DNA of 64,000 nt. Origin: an uncultured Geobacteraceae bacterium (GTDB taxonomy: Bacteria; Desulfobacterota; Desulfuromonadia; Geobacterales; Pseudopelobacteraceae). Location: the NCBI GenBank assembly GCA_903852495.1, contig CAINRC010000135.1, positions 1-64,000 of the forward strand, given 5' to 3'. Positions 10,208 through 20,450 of the stretch are shown here, in pieces. The first letter of the stretch is position 1. Every line of letters begins with the position of its first letter. A program made the translations under genes and the position numbers. The notes beneath the pieces were generated by a model. The model was not told the DNA's origin, ran no database searches, and saw only the letters and a program-made list of their open reading frames with translations.

Positions 10208-10798
10208 ATGCTGAAACAAATCTTACTGGCGTTGACTGCGTCCATATTCATGGTGTCCGCCGCATCGGCAACTCCGACAGATGATGTAAAAAAGACCGTG
10301 GATGAAGTCGTTCGTATCGTAGCTGACAAGGAAATGAAGAAAAATGAGGTAAAGCGGCGCCAGGCTTTGAAAAAGTCCATCAGCGTGATCTTCGATTATT
10401 CTGAAATGGCAAAGCGCTCTCTCGGCAAACATTGGAATACACGCTCAGCAGCGGAAAAAAAGCAGTTTTCCGAGCTTTTCGCTACGCTGCTTGAAAATTC
10501 CTACGCAGGAAAGATCGAATCATACAACAATGAGAAGATTGTCTACATCAAGGAAAACGTCGATGATCAGTATGCGGAGGTGAAGTCAAAAGTCGTCACC
10601 GCCGCACGGGATGAATTCACGCTCGACTACCGCCTGTTCAAGGAGAATGGCAAGTGGATGGTGTATGATGTAGTTGTCGAAGGTGTGAGCCTTGTGTCCA
10701 ATTACCGCAGCCAGTTCAACAAAATCATCAGCTCCAGCGGCTATGAAAAACTCGTTAAAAAATTACAGAGTAAAAATGATGAATTGAAGGCTCCATGA
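10208..10798 (+). CDS. mlaC: MlaC/Ttg2D-type periplasmic phospholipid-binding protein
   Basis: This 196-residue protein has a signal peptide (about 1-22, ending ASA) followed by the MlaC fold (RRQALKKSISVIFDYSEMAK, then YRLFKENGKWMVYDVVVEGV). MlaC carries a phospholipid between the outer-membrane partner and MlaD. GGGAGG precedes the start by about 8 bases. It is the last gene of the operon. The region that follows carries a new promoter for the cold-shock gene. Confidence 0.9.
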   Translation: MLKQILLALTASIFMVSAASATPTDDVKKTVDEVVRIVADKEMKKNEVKRRQALKKSISVIFDYSEMAKRSLGKHWNTRSAAEKKQFSELFATLLENSYAGKIESYNNEKIVYIKENVDDQYAEVKSKVVTAARDEFTLDYRLFKENGKWMVYDVVVEGVSLVSNYRSQFNKIISSSGYEKLVKKLQSKNDELKAP

Positions 10799-10814
10799 AT
10801 TTAAGTAAATTATC

Positions 10815-10842
10815 TTGACACCCTGTTTACGGCTGTGATAAA
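10815..10842 (+). promoter_or_regulatory. Promoter of the cold-shock gene
   Basis: TTGACA (10815-10820), a 16-base spacer and GATAAA (10837-10842), with TG just before the -10, form a good sigma-70 promoter. The transcript would carry a leader of about 140 bases. Cold-shock genes often have long regulatory leaders, but no specific thermosensor motif was identified here. Confidence 0.6.
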
Positions 10843-10991
10843 CGACTCGGGCACGCAGTTTCGGAAGTTTTTGCAGAACGTTGCAAGCAACACGTTTGAC
10901 CAGGCATTGCGCTTTTCCTGCATCAGACTCCAGAAACTTTAGCGGTAACCAATCGTTCCGGCATAGGACCGGACAAAAAAGGGGGCAGGAA

Positions 10992-11192
10992 ATGGCACAG
11001 GGCAAAGTAAAATGGTTTAACGACACGAAGGGTTTTGGGTTCATCGAGCAGGAGGGTGGCGAAGACGTTTTTGTCCATTTCTCTGCAATTACCGGTGACG
11101 GTTTCAAATCGCTGGCAGAAGGCGATGCCGTAACGTTTGAAATAACTCAGGGACCGAAAGGCCTGCAGGCAGCAAACGTAGTAAAAAAATAA
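10992..11192 (+). CDS. Cold-shock protein (CspA family)
   Basis: This 66-residue single cold-shock domain binds single-stranded nucleic acid and melts RNA structure. RNP1 (KGFGFI) and RNP2 (VFVHFS) are intact. The start [17 protein letters not shown] is the family N-terminus and follows GGGGGCAGGA. The frame is open upstream from 10881, but that part has no family match. It is followed by a strong terminator. It is monocistronic with a long leader. Confidence 0.95.
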   Translation: MAQGKVKWFNDTKGFGFIEQEGGEDVFVHFSAITGDGFKSLAEGDAVTFEITQGPKGLQAANVVKK

Positions 11193-11215
11193 TACTGCCT
11201 GACATCGTTTGAATC

Positions 11216-11249
11216 AAAAAACCCGCTGATATCAGCGGGTTTTTTTTGT
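11216..11249 (+). terminator. Rho-independent terminator of csp
   Basis: ACCCGCTGATATCAGCGGGT (11221-11240) is a perfect 20-base palindrome followed by eight T residues. On the other strand it overlaps the last codons and stop codon of ygiQ. Confidence 0.92.
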
Positions 11250-13055
11250 TACAAAATTCTTTCGCTGCGGCACGGCGGGGTGTCGCCCTCCTGCCGGTCC
11301 GGAGTCAAGAAGCAGTCCCCGCTCCCCCTCACGCCCCAACTCTTTCAGCGCTTCCAGCACCTTAGCCCGCTCTGTTGGCAGATGCCAGAGCAACAGAGAT
11401 TTCTGCAACCCCTTTTCCCGGTCGCTTGTAGCTGTGTAGACCGGTGCTCCGGTCATGGGATCAATGCCGCTGTGGAACATGCAGGTGGCTATCGTCCCGG
11501 GAGTGGGGGTGAAGTCCTGAACCTGCTCCACTGTCATACCCATTTTTTTGAGGGTAAGCGCCAGTTCAAGCATATCCGCCAGCGTACAGCCCGGATGCCC
11601 GGAGATCAGGTACGGCACGACATACTGACGTTTGCCGAGGCGATCGCTCTCGGCACGAAACTGTGCAAGAAATGTTTCAAATGATTTTTTCCCCGGTTTG
11701 CGCATGATGTCCGTAACGCGGTCAACCAGATGTTCCGGCGCTATCTTGAGCAGTCCGCTGACGTGATGTCCGACCAGCTCCCTGAAATAGGCCGGCTGTT
11801 TTTCAAGCAGGTCGGGGCGAACTCCTGATGAAACCGCCGTGTGCCGAACTCCCGCAAGAGAACGGGCCGCCTGGAGTAGCGCCGTCGCCGCCGAATCACT
11901 GGTGTGGAGATTGGTGCAGATTTTCGGGAAAAGGCAGCTTTCGCGCAGACATTTTTTCATAGCGTCTGGATTGCCGCAGCTCAGTCCGTACATATTGGCG
12001 GTCGGTCCGCCAATATCGCTGATACTGCCCCGAAACCACGATTTCCTGGTCAACGCCGATATTTCCGCGAGGATGGAACTCTGGCTGCGGGATTGGATTG
12101 TTTTGCCCTGATGCATGGTGATGGCGCAGAACGAGCAGCCGCCAAAGCAGCCGCGATGGCTGGTGATGGACGTTTTTATCTGTTCCCAGGCCGGAATCGC
12201 CTGAAGATACGCCGGATGGGGGGCTTTTTCAAACGGCAGAGCATACACCGCGTCCATTTCGCCTTCCGCCAGGGGGAAGGCCGGTGGATTGCAGACCAGT
12301 TGCCGATTGCCGTGTTGCTGCAGTACCGTTCTGCCTGACCAGGGGTTTTGCTGGAGGTATGCCAGACGGAACGCCTCGGCGAATTGCTCTTTGGAGGTGG
12401 TCACCTCCTCAAACGACGGCAGGGTAACGCAGCCCCCGGCATCATAGCTGCTGCAGTGGAATGCCGTCCCCCGCACATCGCGGATTTCTGCCAACTGTTC
12501 GCGATCCCGCATGCGAGAGGCTACTTCAAGAAGTGCCCGCTCGGCCATGCCGTAGATCAGCAGGTCGGCTTTGGCATCAAACAGAATCGAACGGCGGACC
12601 TTGTTTTCCCAAAAGTCGTAATGAGCGAAGCGGCGCAGCGATGCTTCGATGCCACCGATCACAACCGGTACATCCTTGAAGGCCTCCTTCAGGCGATAGG
12701 TGTAGACGGTTGTGGCGCGGTTGGGGCGGGCACCGTGGCGGTTGCCGGGTGTGTAGGCATCATCATGCCGCAATTTGCGTGCTGGTGTGTAGTGGGACAC
12801 CATTGAATCCATGGCGCCTGCGGCAACGGCGAAGAATAGCCGGGGACGGCCGAGCGTCATGAACGGTTCTTTTGAACGCCAGTCTGGCTGGGCGATGATG
12901 CCGACCCGAAACCGGTGTGATTCGAGCCAGCGGGCGAGCAGCGGCACGCCGAAGGACGGATGATCAATATAAGCATCGCCGCTGACAAAAATTACGTCGA
13001 GCTCTTTCCAGCCCCGCTGCCGCATCTCCTCCTGTGTGGTGGGAATGAATGGCAT
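11232..13055 (-). CDS. ygiQ: YgiQ family radical SAM protein (UPF0313)
   Basis: This 607-residue protein has the radical SAM cluster motif CFGGCSFC at residues 303-310, an N-terminal cobalamin-binding-like region and the YgiQ C-terminal domain. The reaction of YgiQ is not established. It starts three bases after the argC stop codon, so it is the distal gene of argC-ygiQ. Its last codons (Thr-Lys-Lys-Thr-Arg-stop) are read through the T-run and stem of the csp terminator on the opposite strand. Confidence 0.88.
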   Translation of the reverse strand: MPFIPTTQEEMRQRGWKELDVIFVSGDAYIDHPSFGVPLLARWLESHRFRVGIIAQPDWRSKEPFMTLGRPRLFFAVAAGAMDSMVSHYTPARKLRHDDAYTPGNRHGARPNRATTVYTYRLKEAFKDVPVVIGGIEASLRRFAHYDFWENKVRRSILFDAKADLLIYGMAERALLEVASRMRDREQLAEIRDVRGTAFHCSSYDAGGCVTLPSFEEVTTSKEQFAEAFRLAYLQQNPWSGRTVLQQHGNRQLVCNPPAFPLAEGEMDAVYALPFEKAPHPAYLQAIPAWEQIKTSITSHRGCFGGCSFCAITMHQGKTIQSRSQSSILAEISALTRKSWFRGSISDIGGPTANMYGLSCGNPDAMKKCLRESCLFPKICTNLHTSDSAATALLQAARSLAGVRHTAVSSGVRPDLLEKQPAYFRELVGHHVSGLLKIAPEHLVDRVTDIMRKPGKKSFETFLAQFRAESDRLGKRQYVVPYLISGHPGCTLADMLELALTLKKMGMTVEQVQDFTPTPGTIATCMFHSGIDPMTGAPVYTATSDREKGLQKSLLLWHLPTERAKVLEALKELGREGERGLLLDSGPAGGRHPAVPQRKNFVTKKTR

Positions 13056-13058
13056 AGA

Positions 13059-14099
13059 TCAGGGAAACAGCGCCAAACCTTCCAACCCCATGGTTTCCGG
13101 AAACCCGCAGATGAGGTTCATATTCTGTACTGCCTGACCGGAAGCACCTTTTACCAGGTTATCAATCGCCGATACAACGATAATCCGGCCGGTACGATGG
13201 TCCAGAAGCGGCGCAATATCACAGAAGTTGGAACCACGCACGAACGCGGTGGACGGGAGGCTGCCGGCAGGTAGAACCCGCACAAACGGCTCGCCGGCAT
13301 AGAAATCCCGGTATAGGGCGGCAAGTGTTTCACTGGTGAGTGCCTTTTTGGGCGTCGCATAGATTGTGGACAGTATCCCCCTGTCCATCGGTACCAGATG
13401 CGGAGTAAACGTGATTTTCAGGGGTTCACCCGCCAACAGGGACAGTTCCTGCTCAATCTCGGGAGTATGCCGATGTACGCCGCCGACTCCGTATGCTTTA
13501 TATCCCTCGTTGACCTCGCAATACAGGCTGTCCACCTTGGCAGACCGGCCGGCCCCGGTCACACCGGAAGCCGAGTCGGCAATAATGCTCGACAGGTCAA
13601 TCAATCCTTTCTTCAGCAGTGGAGCCAAACCGAGGATGATACTGGTCGGATAGCAGCCGGGGTTAGCCACCAGCTTTGCACTCTTAATCTTCGACCGACG
13701 AATTTCCGGCAGTCCGTACACTGACTTTTTCAGGACGCCAGGATTAAGGTGCGGCTCATACCATTCACCATATACCGCCGGGTCGGAAAGACGGTAATCG
13801 GCTGACAGGTCCACAACCTTTTTACCCAACTTCAGAAAGGTCGGCACGACCTCCATGGCTGCCTTGTGCGGCAGTGCAGTGAAGATTATATCCGCCTTTT
13901 CGGCAACATGGACCGGCTCGAGATTTTCCAGTACGATATCGCAACGCCCCCGCAACGTGGGGAACACCTCGGAGATACGTTTGCCCGCACTCTGTTCCGA
14001 GGTAAGACAGGTCACCGCCACCTCCGGGTGGCAATGAAGAATCCTGATCAATTCCAGCCCGGTGTAACCGCTGGCGCCAACAATGGCAACTTTCAACAT
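13059..14099 (-). CDS. argC: N-acetyl-gamma-glutamyl-phosphate reductase
   Basis: This 346-residue enzyme reduces N-acetylglutamyl phosphate with NADPH in arginine synthesis. The nucleotide-binding GASGYTG is at the N-terminus, and the catalytic Cys is in [10 protein letters not shown]. The start was set at [11 protein letters not shown] because AAGGAG lies 7 bases before it; a second ATG two codons earlier is too close to that site. A terminator for rpsI ends only about 17 bases upstream, leaving no room for an ordinary promoter in between. Confidence 0.95.
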   Translation of the reverse strand: MLKVAIVGASGYTGLELIRILHCHPEVAVTCLTSEQSAGKRISEVFPTLRGRCDIVLENLEPVHVAEKADIIFTALPHKAAMEVVPTFLKLGKKVVDLSADYRLSDPAVYGEWYEPHLNPGVLKKSVYGLPEIRRSKIKSAKLVANPGCYPTSIILGLAPLLKKGLIDLSSIIADSASGVTGAGRSAKVDSLYCEVNEGYKAYGVGGVHRHTPEIEQELSLLAGEPLKITFTPHLVPMDRGILSTIYATPKKALTSETLAALYRDFYAGEPFVRVLPAGSLPSTAFVRGSNFCDIAPLLDHRTGRIIVVSAIDNLVKGASGQAVQNMNLICGFPETMGLEGLALFP

Positions 14100-14115
14100 G
14101 GTCATGCTCCTTTCA

Positions 14116-14149
14116 AAGAAAAAGGGGAAACCCTTGCGGATTTCCCCTT
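14116..14149 (-). terminator. Terminator or attenuator between rpsI and argC
   Basis: On the minus strand AAGGGGAAA and TTTCCCCTT form a perfect 9-bp stem with a 10-base loop, followed by a T-rich stretch. It lies 30 bases after rpsI and just before the argC ribosome-binding site, so it may end the ribosomal transcript or let part of it continue into argC. Confidence 0.8.
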
Positions 14150-14179
14150 GTAACATACCAGTGTGGTGTAATCCAGCGA

Positions 14180-14572
14180 TTAACGCTTGGAGAACTGGAA
14201 GCGGGCGCGAGCAGCTTTTCTGCCGTACTTCTTACGCTCTTTGACGCGTGAATCGCGGGTAATGAAACCGGCTTTTTTGAGGACGCCGCGCAGCTCAGGC
14301 TCATGCAGCAGCAGTGCTTTGGTGATGCCGTGCTTGATAGCACCGGCCTGACCGGTATCGCCGCCGCCTGAAACGGTTACGTACACATCAAAAATGCCTA
14401 CTTTTTCAACAAGTTCAAACGGCTGACGCACAACCATTTTAGAGGTTTCGCGGCCGAAGTATTCATCAAGAGTTTTGTGGTTGACGGTAAAGGTGCCAAC
14501 ACCCGGCTTAAGCCATACACGAGCGATTGAACTCTTACGTTTGCCTGTTCCATAATAACTGACTGCTGCCAT
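14180..14572 (-). CDS. rpsI: 30S ribosomal protein S9
   Basis: This 130-residue protein is S9 of the small ribosomal subunit. The C-terminus ends RFQFSKR; the universal positive tail contacts P-site t[19 protein letters not shown] at the N-terminus is typical. It lies 21 bases after rplM in the conserved rplM-rpsI operon and is followed by a terminator. Confidence 0.98.
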   Translation of the reverse strand: MAAVSYYGTGKRKSSIARVWLKPGVGTFTVNHKTLDEYFGRETSKMVVRQPFELVEKVGIFDVYVTVSGGGDTGQAGAIKHGITKALLLHEPELRGVLKKAGFITRDSRVKERKKYGRKAARARFQFSKR

Positions 14573-14593
14573 ATCGTGCTCTCCTTGGAGGTA

Positions 14594-15022
14594 TTAAAGT
14601 ACCAGATTCTTGGGCTGCTGAGCATCGTGAGGATGGCTCGGTCCCGCATAGATCTTAAGCTTGCTGAGCATGGCCCGTGCAAGTTTGTTCTTGGGGAGCA
14701 TACCCTTGACAGCTTTTTTGATGAGGTCTTCAGGTTTCTTTTCCAGCAGTTTGCCAGCGGAGATCTCTTTCAGCCCGCCAACATACCCGGAGTGGCTGTA
14801 ATAGATTTTATCGGCAAGCTTGCGGCCGGTCAGGGCGATTTTTTCGGCGTTTACAACGATGACGAAGTCACCTGTATCAACGCTCGGTGTGTAAAGAGCC
14901 TTGTTTTTCCCGCGCAGGACATTGGCAATCTGGGTAGAAAGACGCCCCAGGACAGCATCCTGAGCATCGACGACGTACCAGTCACGTTTGATATTTTCCG
15001 CTTTTGCAACTTCTGTTTTCAT
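14594..15022 (-). CDS. rplM: 50S ribosomal protein L13
   Basis: This 142-residue protein is L13, an early assembly protein of the large subunit. Family motifs are [20 protein letters not shown] and the C-terminal [12 protein letters not shown]. It is the first gene of rplM-rpsI and diverges from gatC across a 207-base gap that holds its promoter. Confidence 0.98.
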   Translation of the reverse strand: MKTEVAKAENIKRDWYVVDAQDAVLGRLSTQIANVLRGKNKALYTPSVDTGDFVIVVNAEKIALTGRKLADKIYYSHSGYVGGLKEISAGKLLEKKPEDLIKKAVKGMLPKNKLARAMLSKLKIYAGPSHPHDAQQPKNLVL

Positions 15023-15096
15023 AAATTCCTCGCCCGCAGTACAGCTTGTACACTCCAGTTATTGGAATACAAGCCATGATTTTTTTGAAGAGGTGT

Positions 15097-15125
15097 AACT
15101 TACTGAAAGAGTGTGGGCGTGTCAA
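15097..15125 (-). promoter_or_regulatory. Candidate promoter of rplM-rpsI
   Basis: On the minus strand TTGACA (15125-15120), a 17-base spacer and TAAGTT (15102-15097) lie 75 bases before rplM. The -35 is perfect; the -10 is weak. The leader also contains the short inverted repeat GTAC-N5-GTAC (about 15039-15051). Confidence 0.45.
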
Positions 15126-15229
15126 GGGAAAAATTTTAGCGGCAACTTATTGATCTTATCAATGTTGTATCGAGGCCGATTTCATGTTACAAACTCCCGG
15201 CAATTATCAGATTTTTGGAGTTTACAACT

Positions 15230-15517
15230 ATGAAGATGACGATAGCTGATGTTGAGCAGGTTGCACGTCTGGCGCGGCTTGAACTCACAGCCGAAGACAA
15301 GGAGCTGTTCGCCGGCCAGATGGATGCGATCCTCGGCTATGTGGAAAAGCTGAAGGAGCTGAATACGGACGGAATTGTGCCGACGTCCCACGCCGTGCCA
15401 ATGGAAAATGCGTTCCGTGCCGACGTGGTCCGCCCTTCAATAGGACTGGAGAAGGCGCTGGCTAACGCTCCGGAAAAAACAGGCACTTTTTTTGTTGTGC
15501 CGAAAGTTATTGAGTAG
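15230..15517 (+). CDS. gatC: Asp-tRNA(Asn)/Glu-tRNA(Gln) amidotransferase subunit C
   Basis: This 95-residue protein is the small subunit that holds GatA and GatB together. The core (VEQVARLARLELTAEDKELF) and C-terminal strap are typical. GGAG at 15217-15220 supports ATG 15230. It begins the gatCAB operon, divergent from rplM. Confidence 0.95.
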   Translation: MKMTIADVEQVARLARLELTAEDKELFAGQMDAILGYVEKLKELNTDGIVPTSHAVPMENAFRADVVRPSIGLEKALANAPEKTGTFFVVPKVIE

Positions 15518-15535
15518 GGCAGGGGACACTATTTC

Positions 15536-16990
15536 ATGAATATTTTTGACATGACCATCCATGAGCTCCACGGGGCGCTGAAGGGGAAACAGCTTTCATC
15601 TCTGGAAGCCACCACCGCACTGCTGAAGCGCATTGAATCTGTAGAGCCGCAGATCGGTTCTTTCATCACGGTGACAGCTGAGCAGGCGCTGGCCGCCGCA
15701 CGGAGTGCTGATCAGCGCATCGCCCGGGGCGAAGGGACGCCATTGACCGGCATTCCGCTGGCACTCAAGGATATTTTTCTAACGGAGGGGGTTCGCACAA
15801 CCTGCGGTTCCCGCATCCTCAGCAACTTTATCCCCCCGTACAGCGCCGCCTCCTGGGAAAAACTGCGTGACCAGGGTGCGGTACTGCTGGGGAAACTGAA
15901 CCAGGATGAGTTTGCCATGGGCTCCTCCAACGAATCAAGCGCGTACGGCATTACCCGCAATCCCTGGGACACCAGCCGCATTCCGGGAGGATCTTCCGGC
16001 GGCTCAGCGGCAGCGGTGGCCGCCGGACAGGCGATCGCGACCCTCGGCACGGACACCGGCGGCTCCATTCGGCAACCGGCATCCCATTGCGGCTGTGTCG
16101 GCCTAAAACCTACCTACGGCCGGGTTTCCCGCTACGGTGTCATCGCCTACGCATCCTCTCTGGATCAGGTCGGGCCGTTAACCCGCGATGTGGCCGACTG
16201 CGCCCTTATGCTGGAGGCGGTGGCCGGCTACGACCCCAAAGACTCCACCAGTGTCGATACACCGGTGCCGGACTACAGTGCCGCCCTGACAGGGGGGGTA
16301 AAGGGATTGCGGATCGGTCTGCCGAAAGAGTATTTCATCGACGGCCTCGACCCGGATGTACAGAAGGCCATGACAGCCGCCATCGACACCTTCCGGCGTC
16401 TCGGCGCCGAATTCGTTGATATTTCACTGCCGCACACCGACTATGCGGTGGCGACCTATTATCTGATCGCCACGGCGGAGGCCAGCTCCAACCTGGCCCG
16501 CTATGACGGCGTCCGGTTCGGGCACCGTGCCCAGGCGGACAATCTGCTGGACATGTACACAAAAAGCCGCAGCGAAGGCTTCGGCACCGAAGTCAAGCGG
16601 CGCATCATGCTCGGCACCTATGCACTGTCATCCGGCTATTACGACGCCTATTACGTCAAGGCCCAAAAAGTACGCACGTTGATCATGAACGATTTCATCA
16701 GCGCGTTTACCGGCGTAGATGTCATGCTGACCCCGGTGGCACCGACACCGGCGTTCAAAATCGGCGAAAAAATCAACGACCCGCTACAGATGTACCTGTC
16801 CGATATTTTTACCATTCCGGTCAACCTTGCCGGCACCTGTGCCATGTCGCTCCCGGCCGGTTTTTCGGCGGAAGGGCTCCCGATCGGCCTGCAACTGATC
16901 GGCAAACCGTTTGGCGAGGAAACCATCCTGCGCGCCGGCTACGCATTTGAGCAGGCCACTGAGTGGCATACCAGGAAAGCAACACTATAA
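15536..16990 (+). CDS. gatA: Asp-tRNA(Asn)/Glu-tRNA(Gln) amidotransferase subunit A
   Basis: This 484-residue amidase hydrolyses glutamine and passes ammonia to GatB. The Ser-cisSer-Lys catalytic set is visible in [25 protein letters not shown] and [12 protein letters not shown]. Presence of gatCAB implies that Gln-tRNA and/or Asn-tRNA are made by transamidation, which fits a non-gammaproteobacterial organism whose GltX charges tRNA(Gln) as well. Confidence 0.97.
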   Translation: MNIFDMTIHELHGALKGKQLSSLEATTALLKRIESVEPQIGSFITVTAEQALAAARSADQRIARGEGTPLTGIPLALKDIFLTEGVRTTCGSRILSNFIPPYSAASWEKLRDQGAVLLGKLNQDEFAMGSSNESSAYGITRNPWDTSRIPGGSSGGSAAAVAAGQAIATLGTDTGGSIRQPASHCGCVGLKPTYGRVSRYGVIAYASSLDQVGPLTRDVADCALMLEAVAGYDPKDSTSVDTPVPDYSAALTGGVKGLRIGLPKEYFIDGLDPDVQKAMTAAIDTFRRLGAEFVDISLPHTDYAVATYYLIATAEASSNLARYDGVRFGHRAQADNLLDMYTKSRSEGFGTEVKRRIMLGTYALSSGYYDAYYVKAQKVRTLIMNDFISAFTGVDVMLTPVAPTPAFKIGEKINDPLQMYLSDIFTIPVNLAGTCAMSLPAGFSAEGLPIGLQLIGKPFGEETILRAGYAFEQATEWHTRKATL

Positions 16991-17005
16991 CTTCCGGAGC
17001 ACACC

Positions 17006-18445
17006 ATGAAATACCAACCCGTCATCGGTCTTGAAGTCCACGTCCAACTCCTGACCGACACGAAAATATTCTGCGGCTGTTCGACAACCTTCGGCTCGGA
17101 GCCGAACTCCCAGACCTGCCCGGTCTGCCTCGGACTGCCGGGTGCCCTGCCGGTGCTGAACGGCACCGTGGTGGAATATGCCATCAAGGCCGGCCTCTCC
17201 ACCAACTGCACCATCACCCCGCGCAGCATTTTTGCGCGGAAGAACTACTTTTATCCCGACCTTCCCAAAGGGTACCAGATCAGCCAGTTCGAAGATCCGA
17301 TTTGCCAGAATGGCTGGCTGGACATCACCCTTGCCGGACAGGAGCCAAAGCGGATCGGCATCACCCGCATCCATATGGAGGAGGATGCCGGCAAGCTGGT
17401 GCATGGCGACTCCGGAATGGGTGACGGTTCGGGCGTTGACCTGAACCGGGCCTGCACGCCGCTGCTGGAAGTTGTTTCCGAACCGGACCTCCGCTCGTCC
17501 GACGAGGCGGTGGCGTATCTGAAGCAACTGCACCAAATCGTAACCTGGCTCGGCATTTGTGATGGGAATATGGAAGAAGGGAGTTTCCGCTGCGATGCCA
17601 ACGTATCGGTCATGCCGGTCGGCTCAAAGACCCTCGGCACACGGGCCGAAATAAAGAATGTCAACTCCTTCAAATTCGTCAAACAGGCCATCGAATATGA
17701 GATCCTGCGTCAGATCGACCTGATAGAGGATGGTGGCACGGTTGTTCAGGAAACGCGCCTGTTTGATCCGAACAGCGGAAAAACCCGCTCCATGCGGAGC
17801 AAAGAGGAAGCCCACGATTACCGCTATTTTCCAGACCCCGATCTGGTGCCGCTGGTTATCAGCGATCAGTGGGTGGAACGCTCCCGCTCGGAGTTGCCCG
17901 AACTGCCGGGACAGCGGCAGCAACGTTTCATGACCGATCTGGGACTCCTCCCCTACGACGCCGAAGTGCTGACGGCAAGCAGGGCGTTGTCCGACTATTT
18001 CGAGGCCGGTGTTGCCGTTCACGACAATGCCAAGGCGGTTGCCAACTGGGTAATGGGGGAAATCACCCGGGCCCTGAATGACAGCGGCACATCAATTGAT
18101 GCCTGCCCGGTCCCGCCGGAGCGACTCGCCGAACTGCTGAAACTGATCGACAACGGCACCATTTCGGGTAAGATTGCCAAAACCGTTTTTGATGAGATGT
18201 GGAAAAGCGGCAAAGCGCCCCTGACGATTGTGGAAGAGCAGGGCCTGGTGCAGGTTTCCGACAGCGGTGCCATAGAAGGCATCATTGACGAAATTCTGGC
18301 CGCCAACGCCGGACAGGTTGAAGAGTACCGCAGCGGCAAGGAAAAGGTCTTCGGCTTTTTCGTCGGTCAAGTCATGAAAGCCAGCAAGGGGAAGGCCAAC
18401 CCGGCTCTGGTCAACGAACTGCTGGTGAGCAGACTAAAAGGGTAG
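17006..18445 (+). CDS. gatB: Asp-tRNA(Asn)/Glu-tRNA(Gln) amidotransferase subunit B
   Basis: This 479-residue subunit phosphorylates the misacylated tRNA carboxylate with ATP and completes the amide. Family motifs include GLEVHVQL, the Cys pairs in CGCSTTFG and CPVCLGLPG, and [14 protein letters not shown]. The C-terminal 150 residues are the helical YqeY tRNA-binding domain. It lies 15 bases after gatA. The 14-base gap to cheY may mean the signalling genes are partly cotranscribed. Confidence 0.97.
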   Translation: MKYQPVIGLEVHVQLLTDTKIFCGCSTTFGSEPNSQTCPVCLGLPGALPVLNGTVVEYAIKAGLSTNCTITPRSIFARKNYFYPDLPKGYQISQFEDPICQNGWLDITLAGQEPKRIGITRIHMEEDAGKLVHGDSGMGDGSGVDLNRACTPLLEVVSEPDLRSSDEAVAYLKQLHQIVTWLGICDGNMEEGSFRCDANVSVMPVGSKTLGTRAEIKNVNSFKFVKQAIEYEILRQIDLIEDGGTVVQETRLFDPNSGKTRSMRSKEEAHDYRYFPDPDLVPLVISDQWVERSRSELPELPGQRQQRFMTDLGLLPYDAEVLTASRALSDYFEAGVAVHDNAKAVANWVMGEITRALNDSGTSIDACPVPPERLAELLKLIDNGTISGKIAKTVFDEMWKSGKAPLTIVEEQGLVQVSDSGAIEGIIDEILAANAGQVEEYRSGKEKVFGFFVGQVMKASKGKANPALVNELLVSRLKG

Positions 18446-18459
18446 GACGGAGGTTGGTA

Positions 18460-18822
18460 ATGAGCCGAACGGTGATGATTATTGATGACTCCCTCTTCAT
18501 TCGCAAAATTTTGTGCGGCATTCTTGCCGAAAACGGCTACACCGTAACAGCCGAAGCGGCCAGTGGCATAGAAGCCATGAAAAACCTCCGTACCAGCCAT
18601 CCGGACATTATCCTGCTGGACATTATCCTGCCTGACTCAAACGGTCTTGACCTCCTTGCGTCAATCATTAAAACCTGCCCCACCTCAAAGGTTGTTATCT
18701 GCTCGGCCATCGGACAGGAACAGGTCATGAAAAAATCCCTCGACCTGGGCGCCACGGCGTTTATCCAGAAACCTTTTACCCCCGAAAAAGTTGCTGACGT
18801 ACTGAAAAGCCTGGAGGATTAG
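18460..18822 (+). CDS. Single-domain response regulator (CheY-like)
   Basis: This 120-residue protein is a bare receiver domain. The acidic pair (IIDDS), phosphorylated Asp (ILLDIILPD), Ser (VICSAIG) and Lys (FIQKPF) are all present. There is no output domain. ATG 18460 follows GGAGG at 18449-18453. The gene ends three bases before a CheA-type kinase, its likely partner. What it acts on is not visible. Confidence 0.92.
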   Translation: MSRTVMIIDDSLFIRKILCGILAENGYTVTAEAASGIEAMKNLRTSHPDIILLDIILPDSNGLDLLASIIKTCPTSKVVICSAIGQEQVMKKSLDLGATAFIQKPFTPEKVADVLKSLED

Positions 18823-18825
18823 GCG

Positions 18826-20445
18826 ATGGACCTGTCCCCCTATCGGGATCTGTTTGTCTCTGAAGCCCGCAAGCATCTCTCCACCTTCAGCGAGCTGATC
18901 GTTCAGCTTGAAGACTCCCCCAATGACAGCGCCTCAATCGACGAACTCTTCCGCCACGCCCACTCGCTCAAGGGGATGGCGGCAACCATGAACTATGAGC
19001 AGGTTGTGGCACTGGCCCACCTTATGGAGGACCAGCTAAGCCGGATCCGGGAGGGGAACTACCGGTTGCCGCCGGCTCTTGCCGACATTCTGCTGGAGGG
19101 GGTCGATACGCTCTCCCGCATGGTGTCCGCCATTGAATCCGGAAGCGACACCCATGAAGACACCACCCGCCTGTTAGGACAGCTGGAGGCATTCCGGCCT
19201 GAAACCGAAGCCCGCTCTCCACTTCAGGGTGATCTGCCGGAGGAGGAAGCGCAGGAGAGCGCAGCCCTCGCACCCCGGGAATTTCGGGAAAAAGACGCTT
19301 TCCAGAGTGTCCGCATCAAAACCGAATTACTTGATCATCTGGTTAATATCACGGGTGAACTGATAACCAACCGTCACTATCTGGCGGAATCCATTCGGGT
19401 GGCTGAGGCGACCGAGTGCCATAAACCGCTCCAGCAGCTCACCACACTGCTGCGCAGCCTGCGTGATGAGGTTTTCAAGGCGCGCATGCTGCCGTTCACT
19501 GTTATAGCCGAACGCTTTCCGCGCCTGGTGCGTGATCTGGCACGCAAACAGGGGAAAGAGGTCCACTTTCAACTGACAGGCAAGGAAATCAAGCTCGACC
19601 GGGGAATTCTGGAAGAGATCGCCGAGCCGATTGTCCATATCCTGCGAAATGCAGTCGATCACGGCCTGGAAACTGCTGCTGAACGGACGGCGGCCGGTAA
19701 GCCGGGCAGCGGTTTGATAACTCTGACCGTCATCAGGGATAAAGAGCATGTTGAAATAATCATTACCGATGATGGTCATGGCATGGAGCCGGAGGAACTG
19801 AAACTTAAAGCTGTGGAAAAGGGGATCATTTCCCCGGAGCAGGCCGCACGAATGACAGCGCAGGAGGCCCTCAACCTGGTCTGCGCCCCCGGGTTCTCCA
19901 CCGCCACAGCCGTCAGCGATATTTCCGGACGGGGGGTCGGCATGGATGCGGTGCGCGAAGCGGTGCACACTCTTTCCGGAACTCTCGCGATTCAGTCGCA
20001 GCACGGTCAGGGGAGCCGCTTCATCCTCCGCTTCCCACTCACTATCTCCATCATTCATGCCCTGATAGTGCAGTGCGGCTCATTTGAGATCGCCTTCCCG
20101 CTGAATGTCGTCACCCGGACCATGGAACTCCAGCCTTCCGACATCCGGAAAGAATCCGGGGGGGCAACATTCCTTTACGAAGGGGTGGCTCTTCCGCTCC
20201 GGAGGCTGCGGCAGGCGTTGAACCTTCCCCCGCCGGCCGGAGCGGAAGCGGCTTACCAGGCGGTGGTCGTCTGTCATGTCGGCACCTCACTGCTGGCCTT
20301 CGCCGTTGATCGCATCTTCGGGCAGCAGGAAATATTTGTCCGTCCGCTCCGCGCACCGTTGTCACTCCTGCATGGAGTCAGCGGGGCAACGGTCACCAGC
20401 GACGGTCGGGTGTTGTTTGTTGCCGATGCAGCGGCACTGGCCTGA
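18826..20445 (+). CDS. CheA-like hybrid-free chemotaxis-type histidine kinase
   Basis: This 539-residue kinase is shorter than a typical CheA. Domains in order: HPt with phosphorylatable His46 (HAHSLKGMA), a linker where P2 would be but is not recognisable, the P3 dimerisation helices (VRIKTELLDHLVNITGEL), the ATPase with N box (ILRNAVDHGLE), G1 (DDGHGM) and G2 (GRGVGMD), and a C-terminal CheW-like P5 domain from about residue 400. It pairs with the CheY-like gene just upstream. No receptor, CheW, CheR or CheB genes are nearby. Confidence 0.92.
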   Translation: MDLSPYRDLFVSEARKHLSTFSELIVQLEDSPNDSASIDELFRHAHSLKGMAATMNYEQVVALAHLMEDQLSRIREGNYRLPPALADILLEGVDTLSRMVSAIESGSDTHEDTTRLLGQLEAFRPETEARSPLQGDLPEEEAQESAALAPREFREKDAFQSVRIKTELLDHLVNITGELITNRHYLAESIRVAEATECHKPLQQLTTLLRSLRDEVFKARMLPFTVIAERFPRLVRDLARKQGKEVHFQLTGKEIKLDRGILEEIAEPIVHILRNAVDHGLETAAERTAAGKPGSGLITLTVIRDKEHVEIIITDDGHGMEPEELKLKAVEKGIISPEQAARMTAQEALNLVCAPGFSTATAVSDISGRGVGMDAVREAVHTLSGTLAIQSQHGQGSRFILRFPLTISIIHALIVQCGSFEIAFPLNVVTRTMELQPSDIRKESGGATFLYEGVALPLRRLRQALNLPPPAGAEAAYQAVVVCHVGTSLLAFAVDRIFGQQEIFVRPLRAPLSLLHGVSGATVTSDGRVLFVADAAALA

Positions 20446-20450
20446 AACAA

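Noticed and set aside
10843-10991. Cold-shock thermosensor in the csp leader
   Set aside because: The leader is long, but no known cold-box or thermosensor pattern was recognised.
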